This document shows positions 46,517 through 57,021 of a stretch of 64,000 nucleotides of DNA, piece after piece. The stretch is from Boletus sp. NGJ (Eukaryota; Basidiomycota; Agaricomycetes; Boletales; Boletaceae). The notes under the pieces were generated by a model. The model ran no database searches and had not been told where the DNA came from. It saw only the letters and a list, made by a program, of their open reading frames with translations. The stretch's first letter is position 1. Each line of letters begins with the position of its first letter. The position numbers and the translations under genes are program-made. The stretch is taken from NCBI GenBank assembly GCA_019096195.1, contig JAGTXK010000190.1, positions 558,001 to 622,000 of the forward strand, in the 5' to 3' direction.

Positions 46517-47725
46517 ATGTCACCCCAAGACGTTCCCCTCCATCGCCTCTTTTATCCTCACACCATGACCATCCTCCCCATCGTTGACACCACAACCTTC
46601 CCCAATGCCACCATGTCTCCCGCCTCACATATTATTTCTATGATACCTGATAGCAGTACTATCTCTCCTACTCTCTCCTCTCCTTTGTCACTCTCATGTT
46701 TTGACTCCCCTCTTGATGACGATTCTCGCCCTAATTCTCCTTTGTTACCTTCTCCCCGCAGTGAACCTCACCTTCCACGCCCACTGACACCGGTCTCATT
46801 AGCCTCCACTCCCACGCCGATCATGTCGGTGGACATCCCCATCTATGCCACGTGCCTCCACAACAACTTCCCAGATCTAGCTGAGGTCACCCGTCTCACG
46901 GAGAACCTCGAAGACCCACGAATGGCATTAGGTCTCGGGGCCCACTTAGATTATGCCTCCCCCCTGTACTCCCTCTACAAAGTGTATCTGCAAGCGGCCA
47001 ACCTAGAGTCTATCGCCAATCGCACCACCGCCAACGCCCACCTTTCCCTGACCCAACTTTGCCTTCAGGGCATCTCCAGTGAATTGAAAGCAGCGCTCCT
47101 TAATGCCCTCCACCAACTTGGAGCCATAGAGCTCCTTGACGACCTCGACAGATACATGAGAGATTTAGCCAACCATCCCGTCCCAGTAACGCTCCCCGCA
47201 CCCTCCACACCATCTGCCTCATTGTCCCCTCTAGGTGAAGAGGAACTCGCAGTCGTCCACTGTGAAGAAGCTTACTGGACAGGTCGTGACAGAGTGGTCC
47301 CACTAGGACCTTCTCACCCTCGCTACTCAGAGGCCTGCTATCAATGTCACTGTCTAGGTCACTTACGTGTTCACTGCCCCATCTACCAATGCCCCCAATG
47401 TCTTCATTGGGAACCCGGCCATATGCAAGCACACTGTCCCCTACGCCGTCATCTGAATCCACAGACCCCATCCACCTCATTGTTGTCGTCTGGTCGCACA
47501 TCCTCTTCCCTCCATTTGATCCGTCGTGTACCTCCCCCTTCTTCCACCCGTGGTAATCACCTAACACACTGCCGCTCCTTCCTCCACCACCTTACAACGG
47601 AGGTTACGCACCCAAACTGCCCTACCGTGACAACAGACCCTTACGATGACCCGGACATCTTTGACAGCTCCGCCATGAGCAACATGACCGGATCCCCTTG
47701 TGGGTCTTACTGTGGTTTGGACTAG
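46517..47725 (+). CDS. Element C extra ORF after integrase: zinc-knuckle protein
   Basis: An uninterrupted 402-aa frame between the chromodomain-like end and the 3' LTR, the place where envelope genes sit in retroviruses. It has no signal peptide or membrane span. The first third is Pro/Ser-rich and probably disordered; the middle is helical (FPDLAEVTRLTENLEDPRMA, LTQLCLQGISSELKAALLNA); the C-terminal part has two zinc knuckles, CYQCHCLGHLRVHC (CX2CX4HX4C) and CPQCLHWEPGHMQAHC (CX2CX6HX4C), about residues 276-311, then a Ser/Pro tail. This is distinct from the element's own gag knuckle near 42690. Element D has the same knuckle pair in the same position. A nucleic-acid-binding accessory protein is the likely role; it is not an envelope. 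Confidence 0.75.
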   Translation: MSPQDVPLHRLFYPHTMTILPIVDTTTFPNATMSPASHIISMIPDSSTISPTLSSPLSLSCFDSPLDDDSRPNSPLLPSPRSEPHLPRPLTPVSLASTPTPIMSVDIPIYATCLHNNFPDLAEVTRLTENLEDPRMALGLGAHLDYASPLYSLYKVYLQAANLESIANRTTANAHLSLTQLCLQGISSELKAALLNALHQLGAIELLDDLDRYMRDLANHPVPVTLPAPSTPSASLSPLGEEELAVVHCEEAYWTGRDRVVPLGPSHPRYSEACYQCHCLGHLRVHCPIYQCPQCLHWEPGHMQAHCPLRRHLNPQTPSTSLLSSGRTSSSLHLIRRVPPPSSTRGNHLTHCRSFLHHLTTEVTHPNCPTVTTDPYDDPDIFDSSAMSNMTGSPCGSYCGLD

Positions 47726-47762
47726 GTCGCTCAGTGGTACTTCGCATGTAATGGGGGGGTAA

Positions 47763-48349
47763 TGTTACGATTCCTTCTTTTCTTCCCTCTTTTCTTTCCT
47801 TTCATCAGTCGTCCTCACTCTCATCTTGTCCTTCTGACTTCCCCTAGGCCATTCGCTACACAGTGGGACTCTGTGTAGTTGGGGCTCGTTTCTTTTATGA
47901 TTGTACTTCTATGCTGACATCATATGGAAGATCCCTTCTCCTTCCCACTCCATAGGATCTCTCCAATGCTGCGGCTTACTCATCCTTTTCCCACGCTTAC
48001 TTTGTATATAAACCTCTGCATGCGTAGTAGATTCCCCAATTTACACCTACTTGGTGAACTCCCATCATCGCTCCTCCGGACCTCTATAAGTTGTTGTTCT
48101 ACTTCGAGTGAACACTTCTTCTATGTCTCGACTGCACTCTCATGAGTGAACTCTCAATCGTGACAAGGAAGACCCTTCGTCGCTGAACCCTTGACCCTAC
48201 AATGAGAAAGACCCTCTGTCGTTGAACCCTTGACCCTACCTAGGGATCCTTTGTCTCGTAGCTCATTTGGCTACCTCCTTGACCTCTGTAGCTCGTCGCT
48301 ACTCGACCATCCAAGTTAACGCCTGTCCCTACCTGGGGTAGTCATAACA
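47763..48349 (+). repeat. Element C 3' LTR
   Basis: 587 bp, preceded by GGGGGGGTAA and followed by GATAT. Confidence 0.95.
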
Positions 48350-49535
48350 GATATGCTCTTGGTTCATATCTAAGGATCAAGGAGAAGGGCGATTTTCTGG
48401 TGAACAAGTGAGTTGTGGAGTTGTGAGTCGAAACTCTGCCATGGGTAATAGTTCCAACCACCTCTGTGGTTGGCCATCACAGAATATCCGGAGGTAGGTT
48501 TCTAGTTCCTGGTTATATCATTCTGTTTCACCATCCGTTTGTGGGTGATAGGCCGTGGAAAGGGCGACATCGTAGTTTAGGAGCCTAGTGAGCTCCTGAG
48601 TGAACGTGGATGCGAACTGTGAACCACGATCTGAAACCAGTTTGTTATGTAAACTGTACCGTAGGAAGACTTTTTTGAAGAAAAGATGGGCTATACCAGC
48701 CGTGTCCACCATTTTTGTGCAAGGGGCGAGAATTACCCCCTTACTAAGCCCATGGTCGACCACAACCATGACTGAATCAAAGCTCCCCACTGGGGGCAGG
48801 TTGGTGATCAAATCCACCGATAGATGCTGGAAAGGGCGGCGGCCCTCAAAGGCCAGGGGGGTGACCAGGGGAACTGCAGGATGTGTCTGAACCTTGTTAC
48901 TTTGACAGATGGTGCAACCAGCAACGAATTTGCGGACGAATGTAGTGAGTCCGGGCCACCAGTAGTCTTCAGCCAGGAGTTCAGTGGTGCGAAGGTGTCT
49001 GCCATGTCCTCCCTCGAAGGAGGAATGAACAGAGGAAACCAACTCCTGCTGGGCTGGGCCGGGGATGTACATCCGGTTTTTAAAGTAAAGGTTGCCATTG
49101 TCGAAGGTCCAGTCTTCCACATTGGACCAGGTGAAGAGAGGTTCTCCTTGTCCTACACATTGCATGGTGGAGAGTACCAAAGGATCAGTTTGGGAGGATC
49201 CTCTTATTTTCTCTGCAAGTGCCAGGTTGATCATTTGTACTTGACAGTCAAATGCATCGGAAGGAAGGAGTTGTACGTCTTCGTTGTCCTTTGAAGTATC
49301 AATTTCGTCCCAATGAGACAGCGCATCCGTGGGTGCCATTTTTGTTCCAGGTAAGGCTTTGTAGACCATGTTGTAATCTTGGAGGAACAAAAGCCATCTT
49401 GCCTGTCTTCAGGATAATTGACGCGGTTCCTTGAAGAACATTAAGTTCTTATGATCGGTTAATACTGTTACAGGGTGGGGAGATCCCAGGAGGTATTGCC
49501 ACCATTCCTTTAATCCTCTTATGACAGCCAGTAGT

Positions 49536-50017
49536 TGTAATAATATAGGAAATTTTCAAACTTCTCAAAAACGTTCACTTACTTTCATTTTCTTCAATTC
49601 TTTTCTATCATATATCACGTGACTGTGCACGTGACCGTGGGAACACATCACATGATAGGTCTAGAACCTATGACGTCATATGACATCATACCTCATGTGA
49701 TCCATGCCTCTTTAATTTCCGCTCTTCTCACACAGCCCATTTAATCTCCGTCTTACCATACTTAGTAGTTTATCACACGCACTGCCTGGTCCGTGCACAT
49801 TCCCTCCATGTATATAAAGTAGCACTTTGACGACTGGAAACTCCAGTCTAATCCACTTGTTCTCTTCCTCCAATAACCTATTAGCTTTGGCCTTTGGTCA
49901 TCGTAGGGTTAGGAATAGGACGGCCTACAACTCCCCACCTTATTCATTAAGCCAGGACTTGTGTAGCCTGCGAGATATTCAAGCCTTGTGGTTTGGTTTC
50001 TGAAAGGGATCATAACA
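49536..50017 (+). repeat. Solo LTR of the element A family
   Basis: 482 bp, TGTAATAATATAGG...CATAACA, flanked by GTAGT (49531-49535, 50018-50022). Divergent from the A LTRs but collinear, including TATA and self-primer segment. Product of LTR-LTR recombination after insertion into element D. Confidence 0.92.
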
Positions 50018-50213
50018 GTAGTTCCCTGTCATAGATGTCGTAATTTCTCTCTGCTGGAGAGAACATTTCGGAGAGATAGCCACATGGTTGCATATCTCCA
50101 TTGTCGTTGTTTTGCATTAGTACCACTCCTGACACCGTGAGTGAGGTGTCCGTCATGAGGGTGAAGGATTTTGAAGTATCTGGGAAGGTGAGGATGGGTT
50201 TCTTCATGAATGC

Positions 50214-51218
50214 TGTTACGGTTACCGAAGGGGGTATATCTTTTCCCCTTCCCTCTCCCCCCGTAGGACTATGGGACGACCTATTCTTCGACTCGGTCCA
50301 GGGATTCCCCTGCGACACCGACTCAGGCATTGCCCCATCTGGAACCTCCTTTCTAGGAAGTTATTCGTAACTCCCTTTTTAGGAACCTACCTGTTTGGTA
50401 TGGACACCGCCTCCCTATTTCACCTGATATGTGCTCTCTTCCTTTTTGACCCGATCATAGACATTGCCTCCTCGGCTATGCTCTCTCGTGCATAGCCCAG
50501 TATTCCTACCTTCCCCTTTTGACTCATGCCTTGATCCGTTTATAGTAATCTTTCGTCTGTGACTAACGATTACTATATTCGTTACGAAGCCTGCCCTAGA
50601 CGGGCAAGGCCTATAAATAGGGACACAGGCCCTTCATGTAACTCTAACCTAGATCTACACTCCTTCCCGTGTAATCTACCTGCTTCTCCCGCTAAAGGTT
50701 CCACTTCACCTCAGAAGCCTTCCCCACGCTCTGGAGGTGATCGCCCTCGCGCTTGTGATCATCTTACTCATCACTTCGCATTTGTGCGCTGTCGTTGCCG
50801 TTACAGGCTTCTAAAGCTTCGGCAACTCCAACAACCAACAGAGGTTGGTCGTCGTCGGTCAGGACTCTGCCACTGACCCAGCAAGCCCGGGACTCCGCCA
50901 CCGGCACTCGTAACACTGGGACTCCGCCACCGGTACTAGGCCCAGTAAGCCCAGAGAATCAGCTGACGGAAGGCAACTGCTCTCTGGCCTGCGCACCGGT
51001 CTGCCCACCCTTCTTATAGGATTGGGATTCCGTGGTAAATCCAAGACTCTGCCATTGGTCGTAGAGGTAACGAGAGGACTCTACGTAAAGCTAGCAGTCG
51101 GTCCCCAGTCAGAGGAAACCTTGGGCCTCTGGAGGTTGAGTAATCCCTCAAGTCCTGCTAGTCCTATAATCCAACAGGGGTTATACGGGAACATGTCACA
51201 TTGTTACCCGGCGTAACA
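50214..51218 (+). repeat. Element D-family LTR, plus orientation
   Basis: 1005 bp from TGTTACGGTTACC to GGCGTAACA, opposite in orientation to the D body on its left. Its flanks are not a target duplication (RNase H sequence left, a truncated D LTR right), so this is a rearranged junction, not a simple insertion. Confidence 0.8.
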
Positions 51219-51726
51219 AGGCTTCTGAGGTGAAGTGGAACTGGTAGCGGGAGAAGCTGTTAGATTACACGGGAAGGAGTGTAGATCTAGGTTGAGGTTA
51301 CATGAAGTGCCCGCATCCCTATTTATAGGCCTCACCCATCTAGGGCAGGCTTTGTATCGAATATAGTAATCATAAGTCTCAGACGAAAGATTACTATAAG
51401 AGGATCAAGGCATCAGTCAAAATGGAGGGAATAGGAACACTGGGCTATGTACAAGAGAGCACAGCCGGGGAGGCAATGTCTATGATCGGATCAAGAAGGA
51501 AGAAGGTATATATCAATGAAATAAGGGAGGCAGTGTCCAGACCAAACAGGTAGCTTCCTGAAAAGGGAGTTACGAGTAACTTCCTAGAAAGGAGGTTCTG
51601 AATGGGGTGATGCCTGAGTCAGTGTCGCGGGGGAATCCCTGGTCCAAGTCAAAGAATAGATCATCCCACAGTCCTACAGGAGGTGAGGGAAGGGGAAAAG
51701 ATGTACCCCCTTTGGTAACCGTAACA
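51219..51726 (-). repeat. Truncated D-family LTR, minus orientation
   Basis: 508 bp matching 38597-39104; the rest of the LTR is missing at the head-to-head junction with the plus LTR. Forms a large inverted repeat with 50214-50700. Confidence 0.8.
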
Positions 51727-52146
51727 CTTGAAGACTGCAGCATCTGTGTCCATGATTTCCTTCTTCTTGATTGGGTCAAGAATCTCATCAACTGTCAGCA
51801 ACTTCCTGAAGACTCAATTTCTACTCTTGAGATTTGCCACAGATGTGCTCAAATCCTTTTCCAGTGATTCAAGCTGTGGTGGTTTTGCACAAGGTGGAAG
51901 TTTGACCACAAGACCTGTATGCATGCATACAGCAGCAGCAAGCTTGTCAACTGCTTCAGTGGCTTGCACAACATCACCCTTGGCAGCCAAAATGGCATCA
52001 AGGGCAGTATTCCAGTTGGATGAGGTGTAGCAAGTGCCCAGATGCTGTTTGAGTGAAGCATGCACTTGTGGGAGTGTTGTGTTGCTCAATGCAAATTCAT
52101 GAATGAAAGCCCATGTGCCAGGATCAGCATGAGCAGGATGAGACAA
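51727..52146 (-). pseudogene. Fragment of unknown gene beside the D nest
   Basis: Frame from ATG at 52146: DPGTWAFIHEFALSNTTLPQ, YTSSNWNTALDAILAAKGDV, VDKLAAAVCMHTGLVVKLPP, then after one in-frame TGA (51812-51814, where CGA would fit) RKLLTVDEILDPIKKKEIMD up to the LTR. Helical, no recognised domain. Possibly the same gene as 38030-38170. Confidence 0.45.
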
Positions 52147-52233
52147 TGGAGCAGTCTCATTCTGAATTCTGGTGTGATTTCAGCAGTGCTGGATGGTCGA
52201 GGATGTAACAGCAGCCCAAGCATTGTTTGCCAT

Positions 52234-53273
52234 CATCAGTAAATACAGGATTTCATCATAGTGCTCATAGTGCCATAGTAGTTTCATAGTAGCCATAGTA
52301 GTTTCATAGATAACTCATAGTGTTCATAGTATCATAGTATTGAAAGTGTATTCATAGTATCCATAGTATATTTATAGTGTTCATAGTATCATAGTATCAT
52401 AGTATCATAGCATTTCATAGCATTCATAGTACATTCATAGTAGTCATAGTCATAGTAGTAATTTTAAGCTGATCCTAATCATAATCCTAATCCTAATCCT
52501 AATCCTAAATCAAAAGCATACAAAATGTGTAGTCAAAAAGTGCACAAAATGTGTAGTCAAATGTGTAGTCAAATGTTATACAAAAAGTATAGGAAAGAGT
52601 GTAGTACAGTGTAGCAAACAGAGTGTAGTAAAAAAAAGCAAACAAAAGTGTAGCAGAGTGTAGTACAGTGTCAAACAAAGTGTACCAAAAGTGTACCAAA
52701 AATGCGCACCAAAGTGTAGTAAAAGTGTAGTCACAATGTGTACCAAAAGTGTAGACCTACACTCAAGAAAAATATCCAAGTCCATTTTCCCACACTCAGT
52801 GTTAAAAAAGCGGACATTGTTTGCCAATGTTTGTGCCACCATTCTTATATAAACAAGCCAGACTTCAAAAACATTCTTACATCCTCTTGTTTTTTAATTT
52901 TATCCTTCTCTACTCATTACATGAAGTCAACACTTCACTTTGTAAATCATTAGGATTAGGGTTAGAATTAGGATTAGGATTAATAGAATTAATATTTGAT
53001 TGAATTTGAAATTAGAATTGGCTTGAAATTGGATTAGAATTAGAATTAGGATTGCTAAGCCACTATGGAAGCACTATGTATACTATGGCATCACTATGAC
53101 CACTATGAAAGTACTATGAGAATACTATGACAGACTATGGCCACACTATGAACATAGTATGAGACACTGTCATAGTACTATCAAACCACTATCCAATTGG
53201 ACCCTCACTATGAGCACTATGTTACTGTCCAGTACTGGACAGCACTGGACAGTTAGTCCTGTTTTTACTGATG
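52234..53273. mobile_element. Inverted element made of iterated short motifs
   Basis: Outer ends CATCAGTAAATACAGGA (52234-52250) and its complement with one mismatch (53257-53273). Inside, nested symmetry: about 25 CATAGT-type repeats (52256-52460) then CCTAAT repeats (52470-52506) on the left; ATTAGG repeats (52950-53048) then ACTATG repeats (53060-53218) on the right, i.e. the left arm inverted. The core (52520-52760) iterates GTGTAGT. No transposase ORF. Target duplication unclear (AT at most). Looks like a non-autonomous DNA transposon whose arms are arrays of binding sites. Confidence 0.6.
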
Positions 53274-53973
53274 CCTAGGTTAAAATTAAGGAACATCAGA
53301 CTCAAGCGTGCTCAAAATCCCAACCAGAAACATAGAACAGACACACTGGCTCACTCTAGATTTGGCTTGTCTTCAGTTGTGTTGTAGTCATTCACACATA
53401 GACTTGGCTCATTTGGATGCATTCTTTTGCAGTCATTCACACACATGCACACTATTGTAATCCCATGTACATTTATGCCAAGTCTAATATGTTATTACAA
53501 TCACCCAAAGCTAGTGTACAGTACATGGCCCCTAGAATCAGGCAGGGAAGGGGCAAGAAAACATTGTAAGACACACTTCAGAACAGCGGAGAAATTTTGG
53601 TTTTACAGTTTTATGTACATCAAAACTTAGCGCAAATACAAGTGATCTCCAGTAGCGAAAAATGGCAATCAGTGATGATTCCTGTCACTCCTCAGAAATG
53701 GACTTCATTGATTTCTATTGAAAATGACGCTTGTTGCCGGTGAATCAATCACTTGCTACCATCATATTTACCTCCCGCAGTGAGAGCTGTGACAAGTTTT
53801 GTGATCATACATAGTACGAACCCTCACGTCATGTTTCGGTAGTATGACGACCAGACATATTACGTAGGTTTCACGTGATTCAGTCACGTGTCTACAGTTA
53901 TGGCTCCCGACAATTAACCTTGCAAGCAAGGTAAGTTTGGAAGTCATCGTAAGTCGAGAACAGTCAGTCCACC
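53274..53973. promoter_or_regulatory. Upstream region of the golgin gene
   Basis: 700 bp without an ORF. Contains TCACGTGATTCAGTCACGTG (53873-53892), two CACGTG palindromes 15 bp apart, about 90 bp before the start codon; E-box-like, likely bound by bHLH factors. Inference. Confidence 0.5.
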
Positions 53974-55853
53974 ATGTCCTCCCCGTTCCCGTCCCGTCCT
54001 TTCTCGCCCGCCGTCACTCACAATGGCGCCCGCACCTCTACGGACAGCGAGCCAAGCACCAGCGCCTTCCCTGTCAACGGCACGGCCCACCACGATGACA
54101 CCGACCAAGACCAAGACCTGGACGTGGACCCCCTCGAGCGGCTCCAACGCCAACTCGCGCGCGAGCGGGCAGAAAGAGAAGACCTTGCTACCCAGTACCG
54201 CAACCTCCTCGCCAAGCTGACGGCCATGCGTACCACGCTGGGCAACAAGCTCAAGCAAGACGCCGTACGTTCCCTCTTTTTTTTGTACGATGTCACGTCT
54301 TGGTGGGCACGCTAACGCATATTGTGTGTGTTTTGCCCAGGAAGAACTCGATCGTCGGGAACTCCACATTCAGACGTTGACGGCGCAGAACGAAGACATG
54401 AGCGCCACGGTGGAGACGCTCAAGACGGAATTGATGGCATCGCATGCCGACAATGAACGGACGGCCAGGGAGCTGGATTCATTGAGAAATAGGGATTTGA
54501 GCGAGAGTGTGGCGAGCGAGCATGCGTTGCGGGAGACGTTAGCCGAGTTGGAGCGGTGTCGGTTGGAAAGGGATGAGTGGGAGAGAGGGGCGATGCAGGA
54601 GAGACTCTCGGTTGAGGAAGCGCGGGCGATTGCGGAAGCGCTTCGGAGGGAACTGGATGTCGAAAGGGAGGTGCGGCAGAGGGAAGGGGGGGAGTTGGAC
54701 GCGGCGAAGGAGACAGCTGCCAACTTGCAATCAGTACTTGAGGACTTCCAGACAGGTGTGTACTTGATTATTTGGTACTGGAGTGGTCGTGTGGTTGACT
54801 TTGGATTAGCGAGGGAGCATGAACTTCACCAAGCTGTGAAGGGCTACAAGACGCAACTCGACGACGCTACGCTGTCATTGGCCGACTTTAAACGACGTGC
54901 ACTCGATGCTGAGGTTTGCCTTATTTTTTTGTCGTTGCTCACTGGCTCTTTTCTCAGTCTTGATGCAGATCCAATTAGAAGACAACAAGAATAATGCATC
55001 ACGGACATCAGAGTTGGAGCAGGATGTCAAAGAGAAGAACCTTCTCATCGGAAAGCTGCGACACGAAGGTGTTCCCTTAATTTCCTCCATTTTCTATATC
55101 AGCCATGCTAATTTGGGCCTTGCCAGCTGTAATCATGAATGAACACCTTATTGAAGCCCTCCGCCGCCTTCGGAAGTCATCTTCTGACACCAACGTAGAC
55201 CGTCGACTCGTCAGTAACGTTCTACTTTCTTTCCTGTCCACCCCTCGTCCCGACCCAAAGAGATTTGAAATGTTGGCGTTGCTCGGAACTATTCTTGGAT
55301 GGGGAGACACGGAGAGGGAGAGGGCTGGTTTGATCAGAAACTTGGGAACAGTACCCAGCGCTGGCGCAACCGGGCATGGGGCCTCAGGAGGAAGCGGATT
55401 GTTTTGGGGGAGGGGCATTAATGGAGCAGCATCACCAAGTAAGAGCAAGAATATGGAACTAGAAAAGACGGACGAGACGGAGGTATGCTGTATCCGTTTT
55501 CTGACTTGATAACGTCCCTCGCTTAACTATCTTGTCAGTCGTTCTCCCGTCTGTGGGTCGAGTTTTTGCTCACGGAAGCCAATCAGGGCGAGTCTCAATC
55601 CCAACCTGGGTCACAGACATCGCCATCCAAGCTTTTGTCACATACCTCCATGCCGAGTAGTCCTTCGCATTCACCCAACCGTATCACACTTTCATCACCC
55701 TCTAACGGAACAGCTTCGCCGACGGGATCCAAAGGCATGCGACGGCTAGGCTCTTGGACGCCGCTCGGTGGTGCTGCAGCGATAAGCTTACCCACTTTGA
55801 GCCTCTCCCCCCCACCATCGCAGAAAGGCAAAGAGAAGGAAGTCATACCATAG
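53974..55853 (+). CDS. RUD3: Coiled-coil golgin with GRIP-related Arf-binding (GRAB) domain, Rud3/GMAP-210-like
   Basis: Six exons, all in phase: 53974-54264, 54341-54755, 54810-54913, 54969-55068, 55127-55482, 55539-55853; 526 aa. Start is in ACCATG context. After a disordered Ser/Pro-rich start (1-55) there is a long heptad-rich coiled coil (LERLQRQLARERAEREDLAT through VKEKNLLIGKLRHE, about 60-305), then the GRAB/GRIP-like module: MNEHLIEALRRL, VDRRLVSNVLLSFLSTPRPD, FEMLALLGTILGWGDTERER (about 307-375). A second conserved segment SFSRLWVEFLLTEA (about 423) follows, then a Ser/Pro tail. In yeast Rud3 the GRAB domain binds Arf1-GTP and recruits the golgin to the cis-Golgi, where it tethers vesicles. 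Rud3 is favoured over Imh1 by the order coiled coil, GRAB, tail. Confidence 0.85.
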
Positions 55854-57021
55854 CACCCGTGGGCCGTACATCCTATGCAGAGGGGTTGTGGGCATATGAT
55901 TCCGGGAATGGCAGTTCGCCGCCAAAGTCCCTCATCCGGGCACTCGTGCAATGAGGTCGTGCCCTATCACGATAAGCACTCCCAGTTCCCGCTGCGCCTT
56001 ATATTTAATTGGCTGTGTACATTTGATATCATCGAACATGTTTTAGCGGATCAGGCATTTGGACAATTCAATTCACTCGTTTTGCAAGTAGGGTTCACGA
56101 GGAAACACTGCGATATCTGAGCTCGCTGCCCATACTTTGTTGAGCGTTGAACCCGCGATACTCCGACAAGTCCGCGGGAAGTACAATACGGTAGCTCTGC
56201 TTGAAGTTGATGTCGTTTTGAAAAATCAGTGTCATCCTCGGCTCGAGTACATGCACACAAGTTGACGTGACCGCAGTAGGAGTAACAGATTGCGAAACCC
56301 GGCACGCCTACCGAAGCCTACTTCAAGTTGGTCATGCTTCCATCTTGGTACGATATTAAGTGCCTACAAGCACGCAACCGCATGTACCATGACGTCCAAC
56401 TTCATCGATATTAATTCGATAGGAAACCGAATGCGGAGACAAACCTAGAGCACCTACGGTCCATACGACCGACCTGCGCTCCGCAAAAGCTTGACGGAAG
56501 GAGCAAGGCAACCTCGAACATCGCCATGGACTCAAACTGTGAATCCGACCAATGAAAAACGAAAAAGAACCCCAAGTTAGCCGAGTCTCGCTTCTAGAAT
56601 CTCGACGAGGTGAATAAAGCACTGACCGTGCGTTTGCTGTACGTACCTTCGCAATGCCTGTTGACATGATAGTTTAGGTTCATGTCTACATATGGTACTT
56701 CCTGTGCGTGAACATCAAGGAGGGTTTTATCTACTTCCAAATCGATTGGTTCCCTCGTTGCGATGCCCACTATCAAGCTATTCCATCCCCGTGTGTGGGT
56801 GCGTGGAGAGGGGGCCACGGGGCCCCCCTTCTCTCCAGGCAAGGTTTCACTGGGACGCAGGGTGGACCTAGAAGGAACCGAATCGGAGTCACACTCTGCG
56901 CAGCAAATGATGCCGTTTGTGTGTATGGGTAACGTATGGCCCATGAGGGGGGTGAGAGGGACATGGGGGAGATAAATAAGTGAGCTGAACGTCCTGTTGG
57001 GGTCCGGCCTGACAGATAACC
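55854..57021. other. Intergenic, no gene seen
   Basis: 1.2 kb without convincing coding sequence or repeat on either strand. Confidence 0.5.

Larger units (their letters stand above)
41041..48349 (+). mobile_element. Ty3/Gypsy chromovirus C inserted in element D, broken
   Basis: LTRs 41041-41626 and 47763-48349 (586/587 bp, TGTTAYGATTCC...ATAACA), target duplication GATAT (41036-41040, 48350-48354). Parts: leader, gag (41711 to about 42860, with zinc knuckle CFHCHQPGHITTAC), protease, reverse transcriptase (YMDD-type), RNase H, integrase, C-terminal region with chromodomain-like end near 46430-46510, and an extra 402-codon ORF (46517-47725). The LTRs are about 98-99% identical by eye, so it is the youngest large insertion here, yet the coding part has around ten breaks, which suggests it was copied from an already broken parent or decays by a directed process. 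Confidence 0.95.
39105..50213 (-). mobile_element. Ty3/Gypsy element D, minus strand, fragmented by C and a solo LTR
   Basis: From right to left: RNase H/reverse transcriptase end (50213-50018), integrase (49535-48355, with zinc-finger and catalytic core), integrase C-terminus and chromodomain-like end (41040-40490), then a Pro-rich region and a zinc-knuckle ORF (40231-39135) before the 3' LTR. Element C splits the integrase with target duplication GATAT; a solo A-family LTR splits RNase H. The gag, protease and most of the reverse transcriptase are missing. Heavily broken, oldest member of this nest. Confidence 0.85.

Noticed and set aside
46517-47725. Envelope gene reading for the extra ORF of element C
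   Set aside because: No signal peptide, no membrane span, no Cys pattern of an envelope; zinc knuckles instead.
38166-51731. Target-site duplication for element D as a whole
   Set aside because: Flanks CCCCC and CTTGA do not match, and the right end is rearranged.
52466-52506. CCTAAT repeats as an interstitial telomere
   Set aside because: Unit is six bases CCTAAT rather than CCCTAA, and it is mirrored at 52950-53048 as part of the inverted element.
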